Assembly (NCBI RefSeq): GCF_032884065.1
Contig: NC_088881.1
Span: 12,365,260 to 12,429,259, forward strand
Direction: 5' to 3'
From: Artemia franciscana
Lineage: Eukaryota > Arthropoda > Branchiopoda > Anostraca > Artemiidae
Length of the DNA: 64,000 bases
This document shows positions 41,219 through 54,245 of this stretch, piece by piece (within the stretch, counting starts at the first letter, position 1; the number at the start of each line of letters is the position of its first letter). The position numbers and the translations under genes are program-made. The notes under the pieces are model-generated. The model made no database searches. It saw nothing but the letters and a program-made list of their open reading frames with translations, and had not been told where the DNA came from.

Positions 41219-41584
41219 CGGAAAAAATACATTGGTTTGTCCTGATATTTATTGCTATGTTACTACTCTTAAGCCACGACGCTGAAAACCTAATGAAGAC
41301 TACTTCATAGATTTATCATCCAATGAGTTGTGGTGAAGAAATAATCAAACTCCCATCGCGACCGATGGGTTGTCCTTGAAAATTACCTACTACATAATTT
41401 GTTTAGACAAACATGTGTCTACTTAAATAGAACATTGGTGAGGGCTAGCAAAAATCTATCAAAATATGGAAGCTATATACGTTTCATGTTGATGACTCCA
41501 AAGTCCTAAAAGAAATTCATAGGTCTTGCAATGGGCTATGATTATAGATCGAACATTGATACTGATGGTGAACTCGCTTAGGCC
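41219..41584. other. Possibly decayed coding sequence between the penton remnant and the next ORF
   Basis: An ATG overlaps the penton stop (ATGGCTAA). Its frame reads MANGKNTLVCPDIYCYVTT before a stop. TCVYLNRTLVRASKNL reads near 41409-41456. I recognise no family. Confidence 0.3.
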
Positions 41585-41638
41585 GTGAGCAAGAAGTATC
41601 ATTTAGTTGGTAAACTAAATCATGAAATATTTAATATA
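41585..41638 (+). pseudogene. Start of the unidentified ORF, cut by the assembly gap
   Basis: First 18 codons (SKKYHLVGKLNHEIFNI) of the ORF complete at 61018-61410; the rest lies in the N run. An in-frame TAG directly precedes it. Confidence 0.5.
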
Positions 41639-41738
41639 NNNNNNNNNNNNNNNNNNNNNNNNNNNNNNNNNNNNNNNNNNNNNNNNNNNNNNNNNNNNNN
41701 NNNNNNNNNNNNNNNNNNNNNNNNNNNNNNNNNNNNNN
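41639..41738. other. Assembly gap (100 N)
   Basis: Exactly 100 N, a conventional placeholder of unknown true size. It separates B copy 1 from A copy 2. By comparison with 61072-63321 and 9363-13424 it may hide several kilobases. Confidence 0.99.
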
Positions 41739-43083
41739 GGAATCTTTCACAATGTTCATCATATAGACCAATAACACTTTGTTCTGTTATTAGTAAATTA
41801 TTTGAAAAGAATTTTACTTCCATATTTAACAACAAAGTGTGATATGGGGGATCAACAGTTGGGTTTTCGAAGTGGTGTAGGGGCTCAAAATGCACACGCA
41901 ATAATTCTAGAAATACTGGAACACCATCATAGGATTAAAAAACAATTATTTGTGTGTGGAGTTGATATTTCAAAAGCGTTTGATAGTATGTTGCAAAGCC
42001 ATGCTTTTAGTCACTGTTGCGTAGTGGGGTTAACCCATTTATAGGACAGTGTTTGGCGGACTGGTATGGTAATTCATCTTTGAGAATCTTTTCGGGAGGT
42101 CAACTTTAAGACCGAATTTATTTACGTCGTGGAGTTAAACAAGGGTCAGTTCTTAGCCACTTTATATTTAATAACGCAATTAGATTAGCCACACGGTTCA
42201 TACCCCCATATGTGATTAAGGGTATCGACATTAGCCACTTATCGTAGGCTGATGATATTTTGTTGTTCTCGGATAATTTAATAGCAATGCAGAATGCAAT
42301 TAATACATTACACTCACATCTACGAAAGATAGGACTAGAGATTGAACCATCTAAAACAGAATTCCTAGTGGCGAATAGTAAAAGTGATATCCAGCCTCAT
42401 TCAATTAGGGTGGGATCGCTTAATATTATTAAGAAAAATTCCATTAATTACCTTGAGTTGCCTTTTGGTCCGTCAATTAAAGCTACGCAGGAGTTGGTGT
42501 TATCATCTGTGTTGGGAAAACTTAGGAAAACAAATGGCCTGCTAGTCAGGGTGAAAGGTCGTTTTGATAAAGAAACACTTGCTAGGCTATAATTTATCAT
42601 TCAATGTTTGCACCTCATGTATTTTTCAGTGTTCCATTTATGAAGTTTTTGAGTAAAATTAATGAAAAGCGTATCCGCGTTTACTTTTTCTGGTTTTGTA
42701 AGTATTTTCTTGGAATTCCACTATGGTTCAAAAATAGTTATATTATACGAAATTTCGGAATATTTGACATTACCGTTAAAATGGAACAACAATACGACCG
42801 ATTTCTTAGACGGTCTAGAGAAAATAGAATAAATTTTCCCGTAATTGTCTCATTTAATGGAATAACAGTTTTGTCGATATTTCTATAATAAAATAGATAT
42901 TTGTGCGCTATGTTTATGGGTGCTATTTTATAAGTTATGCTTATGAGTTTTGTTATTATTATGATTTACTGATTTTCATTAGAAGTGTAATTTTCAAATT
43001 TTTCAGTTTTCTTTCCATACTCCTCTGTGTACACCTTTTGTATGTAAAGAGGGCATACATAAATTATTATTATTATTATTATT
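41739..43083 (+). mobile_element. Decayed APE-type LINE with (TTA)n tail, copy 2 (5' part lost in gap)
   Basis: Same RT motifs and 3' tail (about 43065-43083) as copy 1. It retains 22 bp (TTCCATTTATGAAGTTTTTGAG region, about 42632-42653) missing from copy 1. The endonuclease is not in the sequenced part. Confidence 0.85.
41755..42592 (+). pseudogene. Reverse transcriptase of the decayed LINE, copy 2
   Basis: SSYRPITLCSVISKLFEK reads at about 41757-41810, followed by QQLGFRSGVGAQNAHA, VCGVDISKAFDSML and ADDILLFSDN with the same TAG before the DD box as copy 1. It differs by one base near 42007 (CATGCTTTTAG against CATGCTTTTTAG), which lengthens the local frame. Confidence 0.82.
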
Positions 43084-44009
43084 AATGGGCCAGTTGAATT
43101 ACTGTTAAGGCTTGACGTTCCCAATATCCCTAGAGACATAGTTACTGCACCATTCAACTATGAACAAAATGGCTGTCTCAAAAGTTTGACTAGATCTGTT
43201 TGGAAAATTAATGCAATTGGGAAAAGGGTGATACAACTTATAATTTCCAATCAAATTAGATCCGTTAACTGTTTCAATGATATTCCTAGCTATGATTGAA
43301 CTGCGCAGCCTATGATATTACTTATATACCCCTTGAAAACCACCATGCATATAGTATTTTTCGTTTAATTGAAACCACCCCTTACAATTCTTTAAAAGTT
43401 TTACCTTAATACCCTCAGCGTTATTAGTAACTGTAACTGTAGTAGTAGTTTTAATAGTATACACAGAGTATCTTCTGGCTAGTTGGAAATTCGCCACAAA
43501 TTCGTATGAAAGGTCCAACTTGACAATGTATGCTGTTCATGATATATTGCTTTGTCACCCTTTTGACAATCTATGTGCTCATAGCTTGTTTTGATTTTCA
43601 GCCCTCCGCCTCAACATTCTTTAAAAACTTTACATCAGTAACCTCACTTTGCGAAGTAGTAATTGTTGTAGTAAACTAGTATCAGTATGTGCAGAGCTCC
43701 TTTTGTTTTCATCAATATCCCCATCAAAACACGCTGAAAGTTTTAACTTAATACCATCAACCATTCCTGCTGATACAATATTTGTTGATACAATATTTAT
43801 ACAATGCTGATACAATGCTGTTGAGCATTGTTGATACAATATCATGACAAGATTTTTCGATGGGATTGATGCTGACACGGTTAAATATTCAAAAACCAAG
43901 TTTTGTTATAATTATTTTATATTAATAATTATTCAGGTTTGCTGTCAAAAAGCAATTCAAATTGCTGGGAAAAGTACTTAAACAACTTACGCAGACACAA
44001 AGAGCATGA
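43084..44009. repeat. Non-coding repeat block, copy 2
   Basis: Same as 14749-15672: two related ATTCTTTAAAA sub-blocks and the TGATACAAT cluster (about 43771-43844). Confidence 0.6.
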
Positions 44010-44017
44010 ATCGGTCA

Positions 44018-44090
44018 CTACCACAGAGAGATTTGAACTCAATCCTCGATATTCTAAGGAGTGTGTCAAATCCGCTCAGCTGATGTAGCT
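44018..44090 (-). repeat. tRNA-like sequence, array copy 2 unit 1
   Basis: Counterpart of 15681-15753; divergent, acceptor ends unpaired. Confidence 0.5.
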
Positions 44091-45141
44091 AACAATAAGA
44101 CTGAATTATGAATTTTGATGTTATCGTAAACAAAGGCTGCCTAAGTACAAAAGAGATTGTATTTAAGACCAAATTAATTTTAAGGCTTTCAAGAAAGAAG
44201 ATGAAGTAGGATTTCCATAACGAGATATAGGCAATAAAATCAGTAGTTAAAAGACACCAAGTAAACCAAACAAAAAGAAGATTTATTCGACGAGCAAAGG
44301 CCGAAAAATTAAATGGGTTCAAGGCCTTGTGAACGGCTAGAGATAAATAAAATGACTAGAAATTGAATACTATCATTCCAAAGCAATTCATTAAGTTAAC
44401 TAAGGATTGATATATTAAGAAATAAAAAGAGAACCCTTGCTTCTGAGAAACTTTGAAGTCAAATTGAAAAACTATAGCCATGATTTTAATAGTTGCAGCG
44501 GTACCTGCAACCGTGTAAGGGCCAAACCACTGCACATAATAACCCAAAATTAGAAACGTGTTACAAAAAAACTGGTCAGTGAGAAAAAAAAATGTCGTTT
44601 CGAGCTAATGTCCAGGAATAGAAAATATTTAATTCTGTTCAAAAAGTAAAATGTCTTTTCAAAAGTAAATTTATTGGAATTTCAAAAAATAACCTGAGAC
44701 TCTTAAAAATGACGTCGGGTCGAAACGAAAAATCACAGTATTTAACTCGTCAAAGCAAAGACTCCATTGAGAAACCTTGCAGTCCCCTGGCTTGAACAAC
44801 AAGGAAAATCACATTTTCGCATGGGTGGCACTGACGTATTTTCTTATTTTTCTTTTCTAGCACTGGAACATCTAACAGACGTGTTTAAAGGCTCATTATT
44901 GAAAGCAAATTTCTATACCTGCTTGCATGTGTAATTAAAAACAACTTAGTGTTAAGATGAAATACATTTTTTTGACAAATAAACTACATCTTCATTTACA
45001 AGCTGATAAATAACGTCAAAAACGTAGGCTACAATCAAACAGTTTTGGTAACAAACTGTAAGTAAGGAGCGATACGGCTCAACGGTAACCGAAACTCTAA
45101 AAAGGACAATTTGATTTAAATCCGCCGCAAATGCACAATCT

Positions 45142-45209
45142 ACCACAGGGAGATTTGAACTCGATCCTCGAGATTCTAAAGAGAGTGTCAAATCCGCTCA
45201 GCTGGTAGC
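45142..45209 (-). repeat. tRNA-like sequence, array copy 2 unit 2
   Basis: Counterpart of 16805-16872 with the same 2-bp loss in the acceptor strand. Confidence 0.5.
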
Positions 45210-46533
45210 TGAATATTAAACTGAATTATGAATTTTGATGTTATCATAAACAAAGGCTGCCTATGTGCAAAAGTGATTGCATTGAAGACCAAATTAATTT
45301 TAAGGCTTTCAAGGAAAAAGTTGAGATGGGATTTCCATATCGAGATATGGGCAATAAAACAAGTAGATAAAAGACATGAAATAAACAAAAAAAGAAAGCA
45401 GATTTATCTGACGAGTTAAAGTGGAAGTAGATACGAGTTAATAAAACAAGTAGATAAAAGACATGAAATAAACAAAAAAAGAAAGCAGATTTATCTGACG
45501 AGTTAAAGTGGAAGAAGTAAATGCGTCCAAGACATTTTGATGGCTAGATATAAATGAAATGACTAAACATTGAATATTATCATTCCAAAGCAATTCATTA
45601 AGTTGACTATAATTTGATATATTAAAAAATAAAAAGAAAACATTTGCTACTGAGAAACTTTGAAGTCAAATAGAAAAACTATGACCATGATTTTAATAGT
45701 AGCAGCGGTAGCTACAACCGTGTAAAGACCGAGCCACTCCCCATAATAACCCAAAATTAGAAATGCGTTAGAAAGAGATTAGTAAGAAAAAAAAATGTGA
45801 TTTCTAGCTGATCTCCAGGAATGGTAAATATTATCTAAATTTGTCTTAATAGTAAAATGTCTTTTCAAAAATAAAATTATTGGAACTTCACAAAACAACC
45901 TAAAACTCCTTAAAAATGACGTCGGGTCGAAACGAAAAATCACAAAATAGGACTCGTCAAGCCAAAGACTCCATTCAGAAGCCTTGCCGCCCCCCTGGCT
46001 TGGACAACAAGAAAAATCACATTTTCGCATGGCTTGGCACTGACGTATTTTCTTTTTTTCTTTTCTAGTGATAGCGAGCCACTGAAACATCACAGAGACG
46101 TGTTTAAAGGCTCATTATGAAAGAAAATTTCTAAACCTGCTTGCTTTTGTAATTAAAAAAGCATAGTGTTAACAGGTTGTTCTTTTGACAAATAAACTGT
46201 ATCTTCATTTACAAGCTGACAAATGACGTCATAAACGTAGGCTACAATCAAACAGTTTTTGGTAACAAACTGTAAGTAAGGAGCAACACGGCTCAACGGT
46301 AACCGAAACTCTAAAAAGCAGAATTTTGATATCAATAGGTATATCAAAGAATTGGCTTTTTATGCTGCTCCAAATATATAACATCCATTAAGCTTAGTGT
46401 TACCCATAAAAGGCTATGAGCCTGAGAAAATCTGGCTGATTTTCGAAAAAAAGGGAAACCCTCTAAAAGTCATAAAATTTTCATGAAAATCACACCATCA
46501 GATTCAGCGAATCAAAGAACGAATGCACAATCT

Positions 46534-46600
46534 ACCACAGGGAGATTTGAACTCGATCCTCGAGATTCTAAAGAGAGTGTCAAATCCGCTCAGCTGTGGT
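46534..46600 (-). repeat. tRNA-like sequence, array copy 2 unit 3
   Basis: Counterpart of 18196-18262. The 7-bp ACCACAG/CTGTGGT stem, AGCTGAGCGG and GTTCAAATC are all preserved. Confidence 0.55.
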
Positions 46601-47913
46601 AGCTGAATATTAAACTGAATTATGAATTTTGATGTTATCATAAACAAAGGCTGCCTATGTGCAAAAGTGATTGCATTGAAGACCAAATTAATTTTAAGGC
46701 TTTCAAGGAAAAAGATGAGATGGGATTTCCATATCGAGATATGGGCAATAAAACAAGTAGATAAAAGACATGAAATAAACAAAAAAAGAAAGCAGATTTA
46801 TCTGACGAGTTAAAGTGGAAGTAGATACGAGTTAATAAAACAAGTAGATAAAAGACATGAAATAAACAAAAAAAGAAAGCAGATTTATCTGACGAGTTAA
46901 AGTGGAAGAAGTTAATGGGTCCAAGACATTTTGATGGCTAGATATAAATGAAATGACTAAAATTGAATATTATCATTCCAAAGCAATTCATTAAGTTGAC
47001 TATAATTTGATATATTAAAAAATAAAAAGAAAACATTTGCTTCTGAGAAACTTTGAAGTCAAATAGAAAAACTATGACCATGATTTTAATAGTTGCAGCG
47101 GTAGCTACAACCGTGTAAAGACCGAGCCACTCCCCATAATAACCCAAAATTAGAAATGCGTTAGAAAGAGATTAGTAAGGAAAAAAATGTGATTTCTAGC
47201 TGATCTCCAGGAATGGTAAATATTATCTAAATTTGTCTTAATAGTAAAATGTCTTTTCAAAAATAAAATTATTCGAACTTCACAAAACAACCTAAAACTC
47301 CTTAAAAATGACGTCGGGTCGAAACGAAAAATCACATAATAGGACTCGTCAAACCAAAGACTCCATTCAGAAGCCTTGCCGCCCCCCTGGCTTGGACAAC
47401 AAGAAAAATCACATTTTCGCATGGCTTGGCACTGACGTATTTTCTTTTTTTCTTTTCTAGTGATAGCGAGCCACTGAAACATCACAGAGACGTGTTTAAA
47501 GGCTCATTATGAAAGAAAATTTCTAAACCTGTTTGCTTTTGTAATTAAAAAAGCATAGTGTTAACATGTTGTTCTTTTGACAAATAAACTGTATCTTCAT
47601 TTACAAGCTGACAAATGACATCATAAACGTAGGCTACAATCAAACAGTTTTTGGTAACAAACTGTAAGTAAGGAGCAACACGGCTCAACGGTAACCGAAA
47701 CTCTAAAAAGCAGAATTTTGATATCAATAGGTATATCAAAGAATTGGCTTTTTATGCTGCTCCAAATATATAACATCCATTAAGCTTAGTGTTACCCATA
47801 AAAGGCTATGAGCCTGAGAAAATCTGGCTGATTTTCGAAAAAAAGGGAAACCCTCTAAAAGTCATAAAATTTTCATGAAAATCACACCATCAGATTCAGC
47901 GAATCAAAGAACC

Positions 47914-48477
47914 ATGCTTTAGAGCTCATATCAGCAAAAGTATGGAATTTTGTATTTTTTTGCCAGAAGAAAGATCACGGAAGCTTGTTTTTTTTCCCCA
48001 GGAATGATTGTATTGAACCAATGGTCCATGAACATCAGGAGAGGGCTTAATTGAACGAAAATTGCAAGTTGTGGTGTCCTTTATACTGACCAAAAATTGG
48101 AGGGCAAATAGAACCACTTCTATATCCCCTTTCCCAAAATTTCGGAAGATGTTGATAAAAATTTAGAGATAGCCCTTTCTTTCAGCATAGTTGAAAGGTA
48201 ACAAAGCTATGCCGTTAGAGATAATATAGCCCCCACAGCGTCAGGAGATATGTCTTTAAGATATAAAATTCGTCAGTTGTTTACGTATAGTATTTGTTAT
48301 TGAAGTATAAAGTATGCAGACATTTTCAGGAAGGAGGATGTGCTTGGGGCAGATTTCTATAGGGAGGGAAATTTTCGAGGGTGAGCTTTCCAGGGGCAAT
48401 TTTACACTGGGGAGATTTGACGGAATTTCCATCGGATATTCTTTTCATTTGTTTCACTTCTCTTTACCAATTCAATT
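47914..48477. repeat. Terminal part of segment A, copy 2
   Basis: Same as 19576-20140; ends at TTCAATTC where the 6555-bp deletion begins. Confidence 0.7.
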
Positions 48478-50693
48478 CCCTCGAACATGCAACGTACCAT
48501 TGTCCATGGGAAAAACAATCAGTATTAAGATCTATACCACATTTTTCTAATGATTGACCTTGAGCTTTGTTGATGGTTATTGCAAATGCTAATCGAATTG
48601 GGAATTGCAATCTTTTAAATTGAAAAGGCAGATCCGTTGGAATTATGGGAATGCGAGGAATAAGAACAGCCTCACCCTCAAAAGGCCCTGTCAAGATTGT
48701 GGCTATTACGTTAAGTCGAGTGCCATTGCAAAGCTTTGGTGGGTTGATATTTCTTAACAGTATTATTGGTACGCCTATTTTTAGTCGTAGCACGTGTGGT
48801 GGAAACCCTGAAAGATCCACGGAATTTTAAAATTCAGATGGATAATTAACCGCCTCATTTGGTTCCAAAACTGCGTCGACTGACTTGTAAAGGACTGCCT
48901 GCTCTCGAATCTTGGTCAAAACAATATTGTTGATTTCGTGGACGTCTATATTTTTGGGTGCAAGAATCGTTCTTTCACTTAGCCATTTATTATTTTTATA
49001 ATTGTTTAGAATATTCGGAAATACTTTTTCAATCAATTCATTTTTGGACGTCACTAAATTACAGAATTCAGCAGGTAGTTGTATACGTCCTGAAATTGAG
49101 TCTACTGGGAGCTTTCCGTTTCCAATTGCCAGCAATTGATCTGAAAATGTTTGACCAGAGTCATCGTTTTGCAATCGGACACGCATATTTGTAGTTAATT
49201 TTGATGTTTTTACGTGTGCCCATAAATTAGAATTTTTCAGGAAAGCATTCATTTCGTCTGCAGGGGTTTATCTAGGTATTATAGGTAATGTTTGCCTGAA
49301 ATCTACCGCAAGCAATTTTAATGTGCTACCAAAGGGTTTCGAATTCCCTCGCAAATCTTTCAAACATTGATCCAGAGCCTCGAGCGATTTTTTGTGTGCC
49401 ATTGTGCACTCGTCCCAAATAATAAGTTTGCATTGCTACAATACTTTACCCATCCCAGATGATTTGAAAATATTGCACGTATGAGTTTCTGTAGAATGCA
49501 AATTCAGAGGCAATTTCAAAGCGGAATGAGCAGTTCTTCCACCAGGCAGCAATGTTGCGGCTATTCCGGACGACGCAATTGCCAACGCTATATCATTTTT
49601 TGATCGAATTGATGCCAGAATCAGTTTTATCACAAACGTTTTACCAGTACCTCCTGGCGCATCCAAAAAGAAAATTTCTCCAACGTTGTTATCGACACAA
49701 TGCATTATCGTATCATAAATGTCTTTTTGTTCCGACGTTAACTTGGAAATGTTATTTTGTACATACGACAATAGATCACTCGTACTGTAACTTTGTTCAC
49801 GATCCAATTCTACACATGCCGAAACAGCAGCGATACGGTTAGGTGAGGGCATTCCCAAATCCTGAAGAGGTTTGTTTGCCATACGTACGCACAAATCTTC
49901 TATAATAACTAATGTGTAGTTATAAATTTCTGATGTAAAATCAAAAGTCATATCTGACGTCTCTAACTGTTTTCGATGGAGTATATCTTCGGACATTTTT
50001 TACTTATATTTTTCCCATAACTCTGTAGGAGCTGACGGAGAGCAAGTTGTTAAAATGATGCCAAACAATGCACGAATTTGACTTGGGGTTGACGTTTTGC
50101 ACGCGTCATTGATGCAGTTATCCCAGTGTTGGTCATTCTCCAATAAATTCCGAGCTTGGCATGCACTACGGTAAGTGTCATGTATAGTACCGTTTACAGT
50201 TCTCAAATACTCAAAGGATGTCGGACCGGGTACATTCACCAAAAGCAGGCGTAGAAAGAAGCATTCATGTTGATTGGGGTGGACGGTGTAGAGTCTTCCT
50301 ATCGTGGTATCTTTGAAGATGGTAGGTTGGCCGTCGACTGACTTACCCTGTTTTCGACGTTCAAATACTTTATTTTTAGTATTCCACGTGTAATACGAAG
50401 GCACTTCAGTATACAGCAGTTTTTTTGCAAAAGAATCATTTTTGCAAAGCGAAAAAAAAGCTGTTAATGTTGTATCCGGTGGATTCAGGGCTCTTTGTTG
50501 CACGTTGGTTCCCGTGAAAAAAACACGTTGACCATTCTGTAAATGTACCGCTAAGTGAACAACAGCTACGTTCATGTATCGGAAATGAAAGAATTCGCCA
50601 AACAGCTTCATTACTGCTTATGTATCTTCCAGCCTGATATTGTACGATTTCGTCGAAATCTTTGATTTCGGGCTGCAAGCCAAAAACTGCCAT
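48478..50693 (-). pseudogene. Pif1-type Helitron helicase, copy 2, C-terminally truncated
   Basis: Counterpart of 26695-28910 with the same internal stops (48827, about 49269, 49436, 50000) and frameshift. Walker A FLDAPGGTGKTFVIK is intact. The frame runs out of helicase at the junction and ends after four chance codons at 48464. Confidence 0.88.
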
Positions 50694-50772
50694 GTCACTG
50701 CCTTTGTTGACGTATTTACATATGTATTTGATTGCCTTTACGGAGTTACAGTATTCAACGTTTATGTGTGCA

Positions 50773-50976
50773 TTAAATGTTTTTGATAATAATGGGGAAT
50801 ATGGAACAACCCACTGGTCTCGGCACGCTTTCTGTTCTTTCTTTCTCTATCAGCCTCAAGCCTGTTTCCTTGCTGTTCTTTTGATTCCTCGGCACGCTTT
50901 CTTTTCTGACTTTCTTTATCAGCAGCAAGTTTTTTGGCATAGACTCATTGAGTCTTTGAGTCCATGGTAAGTTCAT
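50773..50976 (-). pseudogene. Helitron N-terminal Arg/Lys-rich remnant, copy 2
   Basis: Identical frame to 28990-29193. Confidence 0.45.
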
Positions 50977-51366
50977 CAGTCATTGTAAACTTAAACATTA
51001 ATAGATTTCTACGTGAACAAAATTAATTTCCCAGTGAAATACTCTCTTTATTGCCTCACTGAATCGTGAAGACGATTCAGGTTTACACAAATTTCGGTTT
51101 ACACAAAAGACAGAACCAAACAGTTTTACAGCCCAAATATAGACATGCACAACAGCGGTACAACGGTTTGCTACTATTGAAAAAACATAGGCCTATTATA
51201 GGGTAGGAATAAAATTCCAAAATTAAGCAAAACAAGAACTAAGAGCTCATATGGCACTTGTGACGAGGCAAGAAGAACCAAGAGCCAAGAGCTCATATGG
51301 TATGAGCTCAAAATTCTAACAAAATTCTAAGAATCAATAGATTGATTTAAAAGGAAAATCAGACTT
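50977..51366. other. Short non-coding interval, copy 2
   Basis: Counterpart of 29194-29584; no gene seen. Confidence 0.55.
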
Positions 51367-51995
51367 AGTGCCGGTCAGGATTTAAAATAAGAGCTCTGAG
51401 TCACGATGTCCTTCTAAATATCAAAATTTATTAAGATCCGTTCACCCAATCGTAAGCTACAAATATCTCATTTTTTCTAATTTTTCCTCTCCCTTTAGCT
51501 CCCCCCCCCCCAAGATGTTCGAATCTGGTAAAACGACTTAATCAAGTCAATTTGTGCAGGTCCCTGACACACCTACCAATTTTTATCGTCCTAGCACGTC
51601 CAGAAGCACCAAACTCACCAAATCACTGAACCCCTCCCCCCAACTCCCCCAAAGAGAGCGAATCCAGTATGGTTACGTCAATCACGTATCAAGGACATTT
51701 TCTTATTCTATCCACCAAGTTTCATCCCGATTCCGCCACTCCAAGTGTTTCCCAAGATTTCCCCCTTCAACTCAGCCAAATGTCAAAAGATCTGGTCGGG
51801 ATTTGAAATAAGAGCTCTGAGACATGAATTCCATCTAAATATCAGATTTCATTAAGATCCGATCACCTATTCGTAAGATAAAAATACCCCAATTTTCACG
51901 TTTTCCAAGAATTCCGGTTTCCACCTCAAACTCCCCCCAATGTCACAGGATCTGGTTGGAATTTAAAATTAGAGCTTTAAAGCACAAGATCCATA
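51367..51995 (+). repeat. Dispersed minisatellite-like repeat family, fragment 4
   Basis: Counterpart of 29585-30215 with a few more differences (C-run length, TTATCGTCC for CCTCGTCC). Confidence 0.8.
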
Positions 51996-52005
51996 TTTGA
52001 AACAG

Positions 52006-52344
52006 TAGGATGTACAAAAAATGTGGTTCAATCCCACTTTCTAGGGCTAAAATGAAAGAAAGGTTGAGATGACTAGGCCACGTTCTGTGGATGAAGGATG
52101 AAAGATTGCAGAAGATTGTCCTTTTTGGCCATCCGTCTGGGACTAAACAGAAAGCAGGTCGTTCTCGTCTGGGGTGGGAGGATATCATAAATAAAGATTT
52201 AAAGGAAATGGAAACTTCCTGGGAGGGTGTAAAGAGGGAGGCCTTGAATAGATTAGGTTGGAGGAGGAGCGTGCGTAACTGTGTACTCAGGCGGCTTGGT
52301 GCTGCAGTGAGTTATTAATAGTAGTAGTAGTAGTAGTAGTAGTA
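52006..52344 (+). mobile_element. 5'-truncated LINE 3' end with (AGT)n tail, copy 2
   Basis: Same as 30225-30563; 75-codon frame at 52091-52318 with GRSRLGWEDIINKDLK. Confidence 0.75.
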
Positions 52345-52674
52345 TATGAGTAATCAAACACCATCAGTGCCATGTAATAACTCTCACAAAACCATATTAA
52401 ATAGACAAATACTGATAAATTAGGTGGTTAGGTTTAGTTAGATTATATTAGTTAGATGGCAGTTGGGTATTCGTTTACTCACGATTTTCAAGACTTAGAA
52501 AATAGACACAAATATTTAAAAATGTGATTGAAAAACAGGAAATCCAAGAAAAATAGTGAAGATAAAAGTTCTCCTCCTGCAAAAATATGTTAACTCAGAT
52601 TATTCTGCATATTATGAAGTAAGAATTGTTTTCTTAACATGTTCTTTTATGCATTGGTAAAACCCTAGGCTTAT
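52345..52674. other. Interval upstream of the plus-strand Helitron, copy 2
   Basis: Counterpart of 30564-30892; no gene seen. Confidence 0.6.
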
Positions 52675-52901
52675 CTATATATATAAAAATAAGTTGTTTG
52701 TCGTGTAGACTGACGTCATGTTTGTCCACTGACGTCATTATAAGGATTGAGCATTATGACATCATGCATGTATTTTGTAATGTTTGTATATGACGTCAAA
52801 GGCTTTGTTTATGACGTCAAAGGCTTTTTATATGACGTCATTATAAGTATATAAGAATGCGTTCCAAAGAGAAATTTGAGTATAGTAGTATAAATCCTAC
52901 A

Positions 52902-53202
52902 ATGGCAGAAGAAACAGCCGAGGAAACTGTTCAAAAGAGTTAATGCCAAAAGGCTTGCGGCTAAAGAACGCAAAACCGCGCAGTTAAATGAAAATCAACC
53001 TGGACAGCTAGAGTCAAAACGTATCAAAACTGAAAATGATAGCGATGATGATTGGGTCTGGGATTTTGACTTGGATAAGGTCATCAATGGCTACCAGATT
53101 TTAGTTAAAAGAACAAAGGTTCGGCGATATGTATTTCATAGTGACGAAAGACAAGCCAAGGTAAAACAAACCAAACAACTTGAAAGTGATACCGATGATT
53201 AA
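52902..53202 (+). pseudogene. Small acidic leader ORF of the Helitron, frameshifted, copy 2
   Basis: Counterpart of 31121-31421 with the same one-base break near 52940; N to D and T to A codon changes are the visible differences. Confidence 0.5.
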
Positions 53203-53254
53203 AAAAAAAAAAAAACGATGTTGAAAGGACTATCGTTTCCCAGTTGCAACATCT

Positions 53255-53970
53255 TTTCCACAAAATAATAATTTAGTGCTTCTGTTCAAAACAGCAATCG
53301 AATTAATGCCTACTGATACGCAACTATCAACGAAGTGACAATCGTTATGATCGGTGATCAGTTCTTACCTCGAGATAATATTCTTTATAGGCGAAACAAT
53401 CAGTTGACAAGAATTGCTTAAACTAATCGATGATACGATGCCCTACAATATCCTACTTTTTTTGGGATGAAGCCGACGGCTATCACTTTAATATTAAATT
53501 GATAAATCCAGCCACTAACAAAGAAATGGATGCAGCGCAATGAAATATTATGCCTATAGATTAATGATTCGTCATTTATTACATTTACATATAATCCATC
53601 TTGGGATTAGATACAACAACTTTTACATCCTGGACAATCGCCGGTTCATAGACATGATATTACGGCCCGTGTCTTCCGGAAAAAGTTGCTTTCCTTCATC
53701 TCCTACAGAGTTATGGGAGAAATACAAATTGCAAATGGCCGAGAATATACTCCACCGAATACGGTTAGAAAGGTCAGATATAATCTTGGACTTTACAACA
53801 GAAATTTATAATTGCACTTTAGTTATGATTGAAGATTTGTGCTTATCTATTGCAAACAAACTTCTCAAGCATTTGGGAATGCCTTCACCTAATCATACTG
53901 CTTCTATTTCTACATGTGTAGAATGGGATCGTGAACCAAGTTACAACACAATTGATCTATTGTCGTATGT
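53255..53970 (+). pseudogene. Fused Rep/helicase remnants of the Helitron, copy 2
   Basis: Counterpart of 31474-32190. Frame 53540-54004 contains the fusion point into SPTELWEKYK. Confidence 0.75.
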
Positions 53971-54245
53971 TCCAGACCGGGACACCGTGACACAAGGAAT
54001 ATAAATGACGGCCGGGACACTCAAAGAGAAATTACAGACCGGGACACCGGGACACAAATGACAAGCGGGACACAGGGAATATAAATGACGACCGGGACAC
54101 TCAAAGAGAAATTACAGACCGAAACACCGGGACAAAAATTACAACCAGGACACAGGGAATATAAATGACAACCGGGAACAGGGACACAACTACAATCAGG
54201 ACGCCGGAAGGGCACATGGGGGATATATAAATGACGATGGGGACA
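53970..54245 (+). repeat. 80-bp minisatellite inside the Helitron, copy 2
   Basis: Same 80-bp period units (GGAATATAAATGAC at 53996, 54076, 54156). No copy-number change since the duplication. Confidence 0.85.

Larger units (their letters stand above)
26695..41638. repeat. Duplicated segment B, copy 1
   Basis: Co-linear with 48478-61071 at an offset of 21783 falling to 21780, then 19433 after the hAT insertion. It contains the Helitrons, LINE stubs, fold-back repeat, internal tandem duplication, candidate exons, SINE and the Polinton-like remnant. It runs into the assembly gap at 41639. Confidence 0.95.
44010..47913. repeat. Three-unit 1.39-kb tandem array, copy 2
   Basis: Same structure as 15673-19575: divergent first unit, two near-identical units, 87-bp internal tandems, a tRNA-like sequence at the head of each. 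One A was gained in the homopolymer near 45785, which shortens an accidental frame, supporting a non-coding nature. Confidence 0.9.
41739..48478. repeat. Duplicated segment A, copy 2
   Basis: Co-linear with 13424-20140. The left end is set by the gap, the right end by the deletion junction at 48478, where segment A is joined directly to the truncated Helitron helicase. Confidence 0.95.
48478..50976 (-). mobile_element. Helitron remnant, copy 2, 3' end deleted
   Basis: Same Rep-less Helitron as 26303-29193, but the helicase tail after YVACSR and the whole 3' terminus are removed by the deletion joining segment A. Confidence 0.85.
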
